NCBI GenBank assembly: GCA_033439795.1
Contig: JAUTDP010000008.1
Coordinates: 2,542,001 to 2,606,000, forward strand
DNA length: 64,000 nt
Direction of reading: 5' to 3'
DNA from: Sordaria brevicollis
Lineage: Eukaryota > Ascomycota > Sordariomycetes > Sordariales > Sordariaceae
Shown: one piece after another, positions 23,982 through 36,400 of the stretch
Layout of the letters: every line of letters begins with the position of its first letter
Numbering within the stretch: the first letter of the stretch is position 1
Notes under the pieces: generated by a model
Seen by the model: the letters and a program-made list of their open reading frames with translations, nothing else
The model's database searches: none
Told to the model about the DNA's origin: nothing
Program-made: the position numbers and the translations under genes

Positions 23982-26900
23982 AGAGTGTAACTGTCGAAAT
24001 ATCCCTAGTTGGCGGCGTTGCCTGGAGGCCAAGAACACAAACTACGCCCATATTTGCTTCTCTTTATTTGTTAACCCTCAATCAGTCAATTGGAAATGTA
24101 CACCTTCCTTTCGAGTTGGATAGGATGAATTGCAGTGTGGTACGGTTCAACAGCAACAAGTATTGAAGAAGGTGTCCGAGCGGAAGGACATTCTTGCCCC
24201 TGCGTCCATCATGTACAGTACTAAATATGTATGTACGTATCTCGTCTGTACCTTCCTTCCCGTCCTTTAATCTTATCCGTGCGCCCGCCCGCCCGCAGAT
24301 GCAGAAACTGCGTTGAAGAAAACGCGGGGGCCGCAGGAACACATGAGTTGCCTGCGCCGTTCGAAATTTCGTGCCGAAGTTACCCTCTCCGGGATCGTTG
24401 TGAATGTTCGTCGCGCAACCTCCATTCAACCTCGGGTCTCTAAGGCGGTCATCGTCTATCTCAATGGCCCATCCTCAAGCAAAACTTGAAACTTGAATTT
24501 GAGTTTTCCGATCCTCACGCTTTCGCGACATTCGCGTCGTAGTTCGTTCAATGAAGGAGTATCGATGGCGACATCACAACACAACCACAGAGTGATTCAG
24601 TCACATGTGCCTTTCGAAAAAGTTCTACTTGTTATCTTTTCTTTTTCTCCTCCCCATCCGCACTCACTGCTTGGATTGGCCCGGGAACGGCTGGAGGAAA
24701 AGTTAAAAATAAGTACGTTGCCATGTCACCAAACTACCAGGTTGGTTGGCTCGGACACTTTCTTCCATGTGGTCACTACCACAAAACAGAAAGCAATGAA
24801 CTGTTTATGGTTATCTCTTAGTCTTTCTTCTCGCGATTGGTATCCAGCCCTCCTCCGTCTTCGGCACACCAGCTTCAGTCGAGCAAGTGCGAGCTGTTTT
24901 GCCGAGCCTCAATCAGCTCTCGTCTTGCGTATCTGAGACGGTCCTCTCATCTTACTCGGAATCCTTTAGTTATCAGATCTATCACTATCACTCAATATTC
25001 ACAATCAGCTCGTTACCAGCTAGCTGGATTGGCTCCGCCAAATCACCTCATCGAGTTCTAATTGTCCGGTAGCGAGCAAGAACCTTGTAAGTGACTACAT
25101 CATTGTCGATGCCTAGAGGTAGCTGAACACTGACTGATTGATAACTCAGATGATGAAAAGGACGATAAGAGTTATCACCTCAATCTAAAAGGGTATTTTA
25201 TATGTGCAAGATAGAAGGCAGTTTCCCGCATGGACTTTAGTTAAGACTATCCGCCTATCCCGGAGACATCCAACCTTAAAGCTTTGGGGGAATACATCAG
25301 ACACAGCTTTGTCGAACCGCGACAAGCAAGCTTCCTATGCAAGCTCAAGAGACTCCCTCAAAGCTCCCACTAAATGTCCGGCCGAGGTAACTGTCGCGAA
25401 CCATATCCTGATCGTCCGGGCGACGGGGTAGGCATACATATCCATAAAAAATCTAATACAGGTCCGGGTACGGTACGGATCGGGACGATGATTACCAATA
25501 TATCTATTCCATATCGAGAGGGGCTAAGGGCTAACTTTGCAGACCTCACAGTGTATCCCGCGCATTCTTTGCTACGAGTACGGATGCACATGTCGAGTGG
25601 GCTTTATTTGCAGAATTTACAGACGCCTCTAGCACAACACGAGACAAGCGCCATAGACGCTTCAGGTTATCACCTTTGTCCGTATCGGTTGGCTTCTGGC
25701 GCCAGGTGGTCAGGCAAGCGAGAATCTGCTTTATTTTTTTTCACCGCTTACCACGGTTGCGATTGTCTCCTCTCAACACACCTGACTTCCGTCACTCGGT
25801 GTCTGACACCTGATTACCATAACGGGAGCTAAAGAATGTATGAGCAGAGGATAACCATGTTCCCTCTACTAACGTCAAGAAGCTGGATCCTTGTTCTCGG
25901 TTCGAACCGCACGTTTTCTGCTGATCGACGTTTGCGGTGAAATAATGGACTGAGACTAGTCTCACTCAACTCTAAGCCGTGGTAGAGATGTTGCTCTGCG
26001 GTAATTAAGGTATACTATAATACTCGAGTAGTAGATCGTCGATCGAGTCTCGGTTGTTTACCTGATTCAAAAATCTTGATGTGTTCAGGCTAGAGTCTGC
26101 GTAAAGAAGTTTCGATTACCTTTATACCTCAGTGGCTGTAAACCTCGCCCGGTATATTACACACGTTAAATGCTACTGGTTAACTGGAGAAAGAGATTAT
26201 AGAACCGAGTGGCTATAAACCTTGATCAATAACGTTGTCGTATCAACTTTAACGACATACATATATTGTTTCATAACCTAATCGTTGCAATGAACAGTCA
26301 TTCCCGCCATCTTAGCATCTAACTACACCCCATGAGCCTACGTTGCAATTCCAGTAAAGTAGGATTCTTCGGAACGCTCAAAAAGTCAAGTGACTGATCA
26401 CTAACGCGGGCGCTTGTGCGGCCAGTGACCTAGATCACAACCCACACCCCACAGATCACATCACGATGTGAGCCGCCCACACGCCCCCAGCCCGATATGG
26501 GTCCACTATCCACAGGTTTTCTTCAATATGCTTAAGGATTACTCTAAGCTACTTTTGTTAGCTCAACAAATGAAACTCAATAAACTGGATGAAAAATGAT
26601 GTGATGGACGAGTTATGATCAAGAAGCGACCGTTTTCTGATTTTGCCCAACACTCAGCAAAGGTAAATACGAGGAAGAGAGACCAAAACGGAAACATAAG
26701 ACACACTATTGTTGATCTCTTCAAATTCTCGCCTCGTCTCCCTTCTTAGTACAGTCAGGCATCGTCGCGGCGCGGAATCTGTGAGATCAGATCCGACCCG
26801 ACCAAGCCGAACGAATAAGCTAATTAAAGGGGAAAAGAAAAGGAAAAGGAGCGTTGCTCATCAGGGTCCAAGATGGTCCCTGAAGATCACTCTCCCATGT

Positions 26901-29392
26901 CTTGTAGCGTATACAGTCCAGATTGTTACCTGTAAATGGTGGTTAAATCATTGAGGTCAGGCATCAACACCCAAGTCAGTGTCTTGGATGGCAAATACTG
27001 ACTTGACAAAGTCAAAAGAGTTCTAGGTTTAGACTCCCGTCTTCTTGCCTCGTGTATATCTTGAAGAACGCCTGGCTAGGTGGATTGGACTTGCCGCCAG
27101 ATCCTGTTCATGTCCCTGTGCTAAAGTGAGTAGCTCGGATAGCTCGAGTAGATCCCCAGATAGGCGAGCTCGTAAAAATGTTTAGTGTACACGCGTAGAT
27201 TCCTCGCCTCGCAAAGAACTATCTCGCGAAACGTAGTGTAGTGTTTCTCGCTCAAGACGGATGTCCCCCGTATGGAGCCTGGAACTTGTGTGTTCGGCGA
27301 CCATTTTGGTCTCCGTCGTCTCTCGTATCCGCGTCTGTTGCACATGGCTTCCGGCTCCTGTCCCGGTTTCCTGATCTCATAATTTCGGCTCGCATTTTGA
27401 GAGAACTCTTGCTAATTTAGCACATACAAGGCAAGAAATTCCACACATTCATCGCCATCGCCGAGAGAAGTACCGTAGCACAGGGAGAGAATGCACGTGG
27501 TGAGTACCTAGCGAAGCGGGCTTGTTCATGGGTCCCCAAAGTTAAGGGCTTCCACTTGCGACAACCGGCAATTGCCATAAACCGCTGGAATAACATGGCA
27601 ATCATGGCCAGGGAAGGTACGGCCAAGGAGAAGAGAAAAGCTGCAGAGTAAACTGAAGTGGAAGAAACGAAGCCCACTCAGACTTGAAAGACCGAGTTAA
27701 GGAAGGCACAAATCAATAACGGCAAGAACCACTGCAAGGAGACCAACAGCCTAGATAGTCCAGAATGAAAGGATCTTCAAACTGACCTCTCTGGACCGTA
27801 CATCATCGGGTTCACGACCCTTTCTCTCTCATACCTCATTCAACCCTCCCACATCAACTCAGCCCGATCTAATCCCAAAACATCCAAAAAGTCCTCCCCT
27901 CCCATAACAAGCATCTCACAAGGAGTTACAAACCCTCAACTCCCTGTTCTCCCTGCTTCCGCCCACGCCATTGCCCGCTTGCCCGCTTGCCCGCTTGCCC
28001 ACACGTTGCCCGTTGCCAAGTTTAACCCACAGTTGCGCCGACTTGTTCGTCGATGCTTGCCTTGCGGATCCGGGGTCATCACATCTTCATCACTGCCGGC
28101 TTCGCCAAAATCCTCGTCTACGCCGTAGTCATGGTCGTCAAGGTCGTCAAACAGGGATTGCACGTGCCAAGCGCGGGTTTCTTCCGCTCGTTTAACTTTC
28201 ACAAAAGTCCCACTAGTTGTCGATCACCATCTAACAAGAACTTGTAAATAGTTGTTTGAGCCCCTTGCACATACAATGCCCACTGCCATGCGCCGGCCTG
28301 GGTAGGAAGTTGAAATGATGCAAATTGGCGGGGAACAAATTCAGTGGATCGTGTTGACTAGGTAAGGTAGGCGGTGTCGGCGACCTGAGGGTGTTATTTC
28401 GGTGATTTGTGGGAGTATACTATTTGATGCCCTGGGTCTGCGGGATACTGCTGCTACGGTGATGTCAAAAAAAAACTTTACTTGGCTAGTAGACTTGGAT
28501 TGTGAACGTGGGAAGATTCCACTGGGGAGGTGGGAATAAGATACGTTTGCTACGTTGCCTGGCTCCCGTAGAGGTCTGAGATGGGTAGATTGATGAATTA
28601 GGTGGGCACTGCACGGGCAGGCTTGGTAGATAGCGTTGGAGAAAGAAGTAATGTTCGAAAATGAGATGACCTTTTTGAGTGCGACGGTGACAAGTCTAAC
28701 AGGCAAAAGGTCCTTGCGATGGCGAGAAGTTGCAGTCCCGTAGAAGATCTGTCACATGGATGGCTGTTAGGTGGTTGTGGTTATTGGATGATAGCCTGTC
28801 TCCAGCGTCGGAGAAAAACGATGAATAAGGCCTGAGACACGGCACGTACTGAAGGGCTTCATATGATTGCGCTGTCAATAGACACTGAATGGCGTCTTGG
28901 TTCTCGCTTACCTTTTGGTCCTTTGATGTAAGCCCCCATCAAGTGGAGATGAAGAAAGACAACTTGAAACAAAAGTGAGTAAGTAGGAAAAGCAAGCACC
29001 ATGTCACGATCAAGCATTGGAGAGATCAAATGAGTATGTTGATGATGAAGTAGTTGTTTCAATTGTAGAAGCGTCATTGGCTTCGAGTGCTCACTAAACT
29101 AAGTTCCTCAAGGCAATTTATGCCTTTCGCGTTTCCCCGGGGTATCAAGAAATCGTAAAAAACTGCCTGAAAATGCTCGCAAAAATCAAACGGGGGTATC
29201 AAAATCGCAAAGCGCGCTTCAAAACAAAGGGAAAGAGAGAGGAAAACTCCGAGAAATGCTAATGCCCAAAAAGCAATCCAAGCGATCATTGATGATCAAT
29301 TGCTTTTTCATCTTTCCCGAATGTGGTATATCCTCCCATGAAAATGAAAAACAAAGTTAACTTTTTGTTGCCCCAACCCGATGCGCCCTGAT

Positions 29393-29394
<2 letters not shown>

Positions 29395-29432
<38 letters not shown>
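29395..29432. repeat. (TG)19 microsatellite
   Basis: An uninterrupted dinucleotide repeat. Confidence 0.95.
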
Positions 29433-29434
<2 letters not shown>

Positions 29435-30616
29435 GTGTATCCCATGCAAAAGTCGTGTCAAGGTGATTAAGAAAGAGTATGGCTAAGAAACTCAAGACAA
29501 TGAAGAAGCGAAGTGAAGCCCACTAGGGGCTGGATGTTTGATGAAAGAAAGAGAATATGTCGGTGCCGAGTATCACAGGCTCAGTCGGACCCGACTAGAC
29601 CTGCCCGTCCTGTCCTGTCCTTTGTTCGAAGCAGCCATCGCGGCAGGGCGCGGCGTGCTGTAAAACGTGGGAGCAGACATCGTGGCGTTGCACAAAGAGA
29701 AAGGACCCGAACCAGGAACGGGAAATGAGATCGATGCATCGATCAATCATTGTCGACCATCCGTTGGCGAGTCCAGCTGCAACTTTCCTATGCGCGAATG
29801 CCTTTCGTGTTTGCGTCCTTTGGAGGCAGAGGCCAGGTCATTTAGGGCGGATGATCGACTGGGTTGTGGTTGGTCGGGATGAATGATTGGAAACCCTTGA
29901 TTGTTGAGTTCGCGGGGTCTTGCTGTGTGTTTGTTGTGCCCCCAGTCATGTGTGACTCGATGCGCGGGCGACTGTTCGTCCTCTCTCATTGACCGTCACA
30001 CTTGGTCACGGTGAAAAGACCCTGAGTCCCGAAGGGAGAGGGGTGTGAGAGTGAGGGGGTGTGTCTCCACCCAAGGGTCCCCCGGCCCCGTGAGTCGGTC
30101 CGGAGTTGGAGATATGCCGCGGCATTTTCAAATGGGAAAATGGAACGGCATCCGGAGCCAGGCAAGTGACGTCGCGTGGTATCGGTCCAGTGGATGGGAT
30201 GGCATTTGTTTTGAGGATGGTTGATCGACTCAAGTGATGATCCCTATAGCCGCGCGCACAGGGCACTCTAGCGGTTTTTGCCGAGGCCGAGGCACAAGCC
30301 GGGGCATGATCCGCGCATCCGCATCCGAGGATGCAAAGCAGGGTTTTTGCCCGTTACACACACGAACCTTTATGTGTGTGGGGGTTGATGAAGTTGAAGA
30401 TGGTGAAGATGCCGACGGTTGCTGATGCTGATGGTTGCAATGAGAATGAAAAGAAAAAGCGGTAAAAAGCCAAATAATGGGGTACTGTAAAGGTTGTAGT
30501 TAGCACGAATAATTTCCATATCGAGGCAAATACCAGTGTAAGCTTACTCAATAAAAAGAGGTTGCAATAGCCACGGCACAGGCTGCATCGTGCATCTGAT
30601 AGCCTGTTGTGCCCTT

Positions 30617-31129
30617 TTACTCGGACTCGGCGATGGGAGTCATGGCGCTGAGCTTGCTCTTGGTGCTCTTCTTGGAAGAAGCCTTGCCGGCGCTGCGTTG
30701 ACGCTTGGCCTGGGCCTTGCGCCTCTCCTTCTCCCTGACGAGGAGGCTGACCATCTCGCGCTGGTAGGCGGCCTGCTCGCGCTGCATCTCGAGGATCTCG
30801 GCCTCAGTCATGAAGGGCGCCTTGGGAGGAGAGTGCATGGGAGAGCTGCCGCTGCTGGAAATGCTGCGCACGTCGTCGTCGAAAACATCGCCCATCAAGT
30901 CCTCATCGGAAAGGAAGGAAGTCGGGCGCTCGTAGTCAGACTCGGATTCGCAGAGCGAGGTGCGGCGGGGCCATGAAGGGAAAGCGCAGGAGGCATCGGG
31001 TCCGGAAGAAGAGATGTTGATGGGAGAGATATCCATCGGCCTCGAGATGCTGGTATAAGAGCTGCCGTAGGAAGAAGTGGATCGGCTGGAAGAAGCCGAA
31101 GAGCTGTAGGAACCGTATGAAGAATACAT
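30617..31129 (-). CDS. Ser/Tyr-rich protein with basic coiled-coil C-terminus, unknown function
   Basis: This is a single-exon frame of 170 codons, starting at an ATG in good context (CAACC before ATG) and ending in TAA. Residues 1-35 are almost entirely Ser, Tyr, Gly and Arg. Residues about 60-90 are acidic and Ser-rich (S-E-S-D-Y-E and D-E-D-L-M-G-D-V-F-D-D-D). Residues about 105-160 form a probable amphipathic helix or coiled coil (T-E-A-E-I-L-E-M-Q-R-E-Q) running into a Lys/Arg-rich tail. Only low-complexity and helical features are visible, with no catalytic domain. The codon bias towards C/G at third positions and the absence of frame breaks support a real gene. The leader contains a (TAC/TAG)-type trinucleotide repeat at about 31,160-31,200. 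I do not recognise the family. It may be a nuclear or scaffold-like protein, which is inference from charge only. Confidence 0.75.
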   Translation of the reverse strand: MYSSYGSYSSSASSSRSTSSYGSSYTSISRPMDISPINISSSGPDASCAFPSWPRRTSLCESESDYERPTSFLSDEDLMGDVFDDDVRSISSSGSSPMHSPPKAPFMTEAEILEMQREQAAYQREMVSLLVREKERRKAQAKRQRSAGKASSKKSTKSKLSAMTPIAESE

Positions 31130-32922
31130 GGTTGCTGTTGTTGTGATGTTGTTGTTGTGAGAGTAGTAGTAGTAGTAGTAATAGTAGTAGTAGTCGTCGT
31201 CGTTGATTGTCCAAGTGGATGATGCTTATTGCTGATCAGTCGATGTCTTGATGATGATGTCGTTATCGGATTGTTGTCGATACAAGCTGGGCTAAAGGTA
31301 ACCATGAGATGGGGATGTGAGTTTCTTATATCTCGAGTGAAGCAAGAGCAGGAAGCTGGGGAACAAGGGCAGGGGCGGCCAGAGATATGTGTCAAGGGTA
31401 CGTCCCAGGAAACAGGATGCCGTGGGTACCGTGGGTACGATGGAGTACCGTGGGGCATTTGAATTTCGTGCCCATGTCTCTCTCGTTTTCCTGGCTCTTT
31501 TTTCTCCCTCCCTGGCCGAACGAACACAGGAAAACGGAATGGTGACAGGGGGTGTGCCCAACACAAGCGGAACAGCAACAACACAACAACGACAACAACG
31601 GCACTGCCCACCCATGCACCGTCAATCAAAAGGTACGTACCCTGGGTACATGCCTCATGTACCTCCATGGCTGCCCACATCCAGGCCGCAATAACGGAAA
31701 CGGGACCTGTAACCGCGACAGGAGAAAGACAGGGCGCGCGGAATTGCGGGAAATCACCTTAACGGAAGCAGGCAATTGTACACTCAACTCACAGTTGCCA
31801 GTCAGAAAGGATTTGCCTAGACCGGGTACTTTTCCGTGGGATGCCAAAAGAAAAGAGTCATTCCGTTGGCAATATTCCGCCGTGCCCTTTGGTGCCTCCG
31901 CCTTTGGGTTCATCCTGTTGTTGTGACGTGCGATACCTATCAGCGGTTCGCCTGGGCATCAAGCGTTGTGCTGTGTTGCTTAGTGCTGGGCTGTACCGGG
32001 CGTGTATTTCTTGACCAGCTGCCCTCTTTGGCTGGAACGTCGCAGACATCACCGGGGCATCACTGGGGCATCAACAAGCACCAGCCTATCTCGGGCTGTT
32101 ATCAAGGCAAAGTCGCAAACTCGCTATCAAAGGGCCTAGGCCCGGGGTAGACAAGCCCATCCAGAACGGCCAAAGAGAAGGACGGGATGAGTCTGGGCGC
32201 CATAGCAGCCAGAGCGCCAAACAACAACAGGAAACCGGGACAAACGACACCAGTGACGGGACCGAAACAAAAAGTGACAACTGACCAGTCCATCACGGGC
32301 CTGGGCGTCAATCATTTCTACAATATTCCAGCAAAGCAATGAAATGTGAGGTTGAATCCAAGATGAATGTGACGGCCGTTTTCTCGAATTTCCATGCCCC
32401 GGATTGGCACCCGACCCGTGTTAGTGAAAGTTTGTTTCCCTCTGCTCCTTTTTTCATGTTCATGCCCGCCTGCCTTTCCCCCACGCGCATGGACAGTCCA
32501 GACAAACGAGACGGGACACCATGCACGCTCTGACGCTTCACGCACGCTGCTCTCGTCGCTGAGTCGCTGCAACTTGCGGTGTCCTCTGACAGCGTCCCTG
32601 ACCGCCTTTGCCCTCGAGCCCTCCCCGACGCAACCACGCATCCCGATACGTCCGTTTCACCATGATTAGTTTGGCGACCGGCCAGTCAGTGAGCTGCCAT
32701 TCAGCTTGCAGTGTCCCGAGCAGCTAACAGCTTTGCTACACCGTCGTTCATGGTGATACCGGTGGCACATTGCAGTCATTGCCCGTCACCGTTCGGTGGG
32801 CAATTGGGCGACATCACTATCTCGCTGCTCAGCCAACTGAAGTCTCTGGATGGCCCTGGAACAAAAAGAACCATGATAACAGCGAGCGAGTCAAGAGGCG
32901 CGCCCCATATGGTGGCTGAGCA
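31130..32922. other. Upstream region of the Ser/Tyr-rich gene, no further gene
   Basis: This starts with a trinucleotide repeat (31,158-31,200) and CAACAA-rich DNA that looks like a fungal 5' leader on the minus strand. Repeated GTACC/GGTACC words occur at 31,400-31,650. No supported coding sequence was found. Confidence 0.5.
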
Positions 32923-32931
32923 CAAGAGACA
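32923..32931. repeat. Target-site duplication of the MULE-like element, left copy
   Basis: CAAGAGACA, repeated exactly at 33,420-33,428. Confidence 0.85.
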
Positions 32932-33419
32932 GAGGCGGGCTAACCACAGACTCATGTTTTCCCTATACCTAGACTACTTAACCTATTTGGGCAAAAGATT
33001 CTTCGATTTTTTCACCATACAAAAAATTCTAGCGGAGGAATCAGCTGCAGCCCCAGTGCCCAACCCACACGACTAAAATTTCGGTAGGTTCAACGACCAA
33101 AGGCTTTAACGACCAAAGGTTTCAACGACTAAAGGTTTCAATGACCAAAGGCTTCAACGACCAAAGGCTTTAGCTTTCGTAATATTTTAAGAGGTTTTCG
33201 CTTAGGGTAGCCGGAGTTTAGTCATAGGGATATGAAGGCTCCCGTCCCTTTTTTGAACGAATTATCAAAAAAATTATCAGAAGCCTAACAAATCCCAGCC
33301 TTTATCTTAGGCCAAAATGTTAGCGGCCGATAAAATAGATCAAATGCCGGAAACTCCTACCCAAACAGGTTAAGTAGTCTAGGTATAGGGAAAACATAAG
33401 TCTGTGGTTAGCCCGCCTC
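32932..33419. mobile_element. MULE/Mutator-like non-autonomous DNA transposon (MITE), 488 bp
   Basis: The ends are 60-bp terminal inverted repeats (32,932-32,991 and 33,360-33,419) that match at 58 of 60 positions. They start GAGGCGGGCTAACCACAGAC. They are flanked by a perfect 9-bp direct duplication, CAAGAGACA (32,923-32,931 and 33,420-33,428). Long inverted repeats with a 9-bp duplication are typical of Mutator-like elements. The interior has no coding capacity and contains five 16-bp tandem units (33,089-33,168). Both mismatches between the arms are CpA-to-TpA changes, so RIP may have touched it lightly. The family assignment rests on duplication length and end structure. No transposase is present to confirm it. 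Confidence 0.85.
33089..33168. repeat. Five 16-bp tandem repeats inside the MULE-like element
   Basis: Units are TTCAACGACCAAAGGC and variants at 33,089, 33,105, 33,121, 33,137 and 33,153, with one or two transitions each. Confidence 0.9.
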
Positions 33420-33428
33420 CAAGAGACA
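33420..33428. repeat. Target-site duplication of the MULE-like element, right copy
   Basis: CAAGAGACA, identical to 32,923-32,931. Confidence 0.85.
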
Positions 33429-36400
33429 CCACAACCTAGATTACGGAGTCACCCACAGGGCTTTCGTCCATCGTCGGGCGGCCATCCATCCATCCATTCG
33501 CCATGCGCATAACGATCGTTGACCAGGAGACACCTCCGAACGTCCCTAGAGGTCCACGGTTCCGCAAACCCGCCCTGGGACGCCCTAGATCTCCCTCTCT
33601 TCTCCGCCTTCTGTAATCTCATATGGAAGCCCTGTCGCCGGTTCCAGTGTCGCGACGCCCGGGCTCTTGGGAATGAAGGGATAGCAGGATAAATAGGATG
33701 TTGTAGAACGGAATGTACCGCCGTTTGCAATTGTACCAGTCGGTGAACCGTTCGCTCCCCGAAAGAAGCGGACTAGGGCTCTTGTTGCTGCCACACGGTG
33801 AGAGCACGGGCACGAACGGGCACGAACGGGGACGACGATGAAAAAGACTCCATCTGGCATCAATGGGGAACAAGGCCCGCGGCACCATGGCCCCCATTCC
33901 GGACTCCCCTAAGGCCCAGGATGCTTTGGTCAAAAAGACGACGGTCAAGGTTCCGCGTCCAGGCCCCCAGATCCCCGTTCGGCGTTCATCCCATAAATCA
34001 CCGTTCTTTTTTGCCGGCATGGGTGGTGGTCGAGACACGCACCCCAGGGTTTCGTCTTCCCCGGGTCTTGTGTCCCGAGTCATTAACCCTTGGACTCTTA
34101 TTTGGCCTAATTAACTGGCTGTCAGGGCTTGTCAGTTGCAAGGTGAACCGTTTCCCCGAACACCGTTCTCCTTCTAATTAACCCCCTTTATTAACGCTCC
34201 GTTTTCCCTGCACGTGTCTCGCGTCTCGCGACTCCAGCGGAACGGTAGGTGGGATGTACCTATCATTACAGTCGCTTTTTGAAGCACCATCCCAAGAAGT
34301 TTCAAGTCAAGAAAAAAGCACCCTCACCGCCTGACATGAGAAAATGCTTAAAGGAAAGGCGCTGCTTTGGTGTGGGCGACGACGGGCCAAAAAACCAACA
34401 TTCCGCCCACACCAATATGCACACTTCCACACCCACCATGGCACACCGTTTCTATTTCAAGTTGCTTGTTTCCAGGGCGAGTACCGGTATAGCACATACC
34501 GTTGAGGTTGTTACTGTGTGCCGCGAATCCCTTATTTTATACGGACCAACCTGCCGCAGGTTCAAGCCGTTATTGTAAAAAGTTGGCTTGCTTGCTTGCT
34601 ATCTATCCCCATGATTTTCCGTTTTCGCGGGATAAAAAAGCAAGCAAAACAAAAATAATTTAGTGTACGGCCGTAAGAGCTGTCAAGCTGTCAAAAAAAG
34701 AAGCAAGCCATAACGCTTTCAAGAAGCAAGCAACGGGCGGGACCCCCATTTAACATCATGTCCAGTATCACACACACACGGGGGGGGGGGGGGGGGAGGG
34801 AGTCCATGTCATTTTCTCCCCAATTTGGCCTGCCCTTGCTTCTTCTCCCACAACAATCTCTAGAGTCTAGCAAAAACTCTCCAGGGTTTCTCAATGTCGC
34901 GGGCGCTTCCGGTTGGCTGGATCTGGAGAAGATCAAAGATTAAATCTGATATGTCGATGGAGAGAAGCAAAGAGAAGTGGGTGAGAGTCTAGGTATGGTC
35001 TCGGGTACGAAAGCCCTTTTTCCTTTTTGCTTGCGACTCTCCCCGCGCGCGACAAACTGAACAAAGAGACCTGTCTGTCGCGCGGCTGCTATACGCGGTA
35101 GCCGGAGACATTTTCGTCGTGCTCGTATGTGAACGAACGGAGAGAGAGAAAACGGTTGTGGTCATTGTCGTTGATGTTGGCTTGTTAGGTTCTAGTCACA
35201 GTTGGTCCGTTGTTGAGTTGGTTGGTTGGCCTCCAGCTGGTCAGAGGTGTGAATGATACGAAATGTTGAAGCCATCGTGACCACTTGCACCTCACCTCAC
35301 CTATACCCGGGTAATCAAAACCGCAAAAATGAAGGATAGGGCAAAAACACTTCCCCCAGATCGAGAGTTTCATCTCAACAATACGCACACCGTTTCAGAA
35401 GCTTAATGCATCGCCGCACGCGCATCGCGCGCCTCTGGGGAGGGACGGTGAGGCCAAAAATGGCTGGCTGGTATCGCTGCTGGTTGGGGCTTCTGCTTCT
35501 GTCTTTGCGGTTGGTTACCAAGAGATGCACCCCAAGATGCACGACCAGCGCAAAACCCGTTTTTCCAGTGCGTCGGCGTGAGGTGCGGTGTGAGCCTTCA
35601 ACATGATACCTACCTCCGTTTCAAACATTTTTTTGCTAAAAGCTGGCCTCAGAAAAGAAGGTGAGGCATAGTTCAGGCCGGGCCGCCGCTGACGCTCCAG
35701 TCTCTCGGCTATGCGAATCATGACAACTGGCTTACTTTCTGCCCCAACATTTCAATGCACCCTCACCGTACCATCGCAGCACTCCCGCCTCTGGTTTTTT
35801 TTTTTTTTTTTATTTTTTTTTTGGGAAAAGCTTTTTTTTTCTCACCTGCTGAACCAAGAAAGTTGAGTTTTAAACTTTTGCTATCAACGCTAGCTTACCC
35901 CGTACTACTGTGAGGCTACTGTAGCTTTGCAGCTTTGGTTGTCCGTGGTGTTTCAAAAGTTTGTTGTTGTGGTTGTTGCGGCTCCAAGTTTCGTTTTTGA
36001 AGTTGAGCACTTCTGACTCGATACGCTGCGCTATCTCTGGGCAGCATCGCATACCCGCACCAGTCACCACAGATCGTACATCAATTATCTGGAGAAAGTG
36101 GAAATCAAATCGAGGCCTGATGCGACCACTGCAAAGCACTTTTCCTGCGCACATCATTCTTCTTAGTGCCCGCTTTCTCAAGAGAGGAGATTCAATACTA
36201 TCCAACGGATTATTCCCGCGGTTGGCGATTCAGTGTTTTTGCGGAGATGCGGAGGTTCATCGTCGGTGTGGGTGGTGATGTTCGATTTGCCAAGAAAACG
36301 GCGACGACAGCACACCACCACTTCCACTTTTGACTCCAGTCCGTCAGCAGTCAGCCCAAAGAAGAAAGGGCCATCCCGCACCCGCCCGCCCGTAAAAACG

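Larger units (their letters stand above)
20831..30616. other. Long interval without a supported gene
   Basis: Base composition is normal, and CA/TG dinucleotides are common. Open frames up to 237 codons exist (for example 23,217-23,930 minus), but they have no recognisable domain, conflicting overlaps on both strands, and no convincing exon structure. Low-complexity features include a 10-bp tandem repeat at 22,561-22,597, A27 at 23,950-23,976, four GCTTGCCC-type repeats near 27,970, and (TG)19 at 29,395-29,432. The part at about 25,100-26,600 is somewhat AT-richer and may contain lightly mutated repeat DNA. Confidence 0.6.

Noticed and set aside
25880..25920. GGTTCGAACC word resembling a tRNA B box
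   Set aside because: The flanking bases do not form a T stem, and no acceptor, D or anticodon arm can be built.
30590..30976. 128-codon Leu/Gly/Ala-rich plus-strand frame
   Set aside because: It is the antisense shadow of the Ser/Tyr-rich gene on the minus strand.
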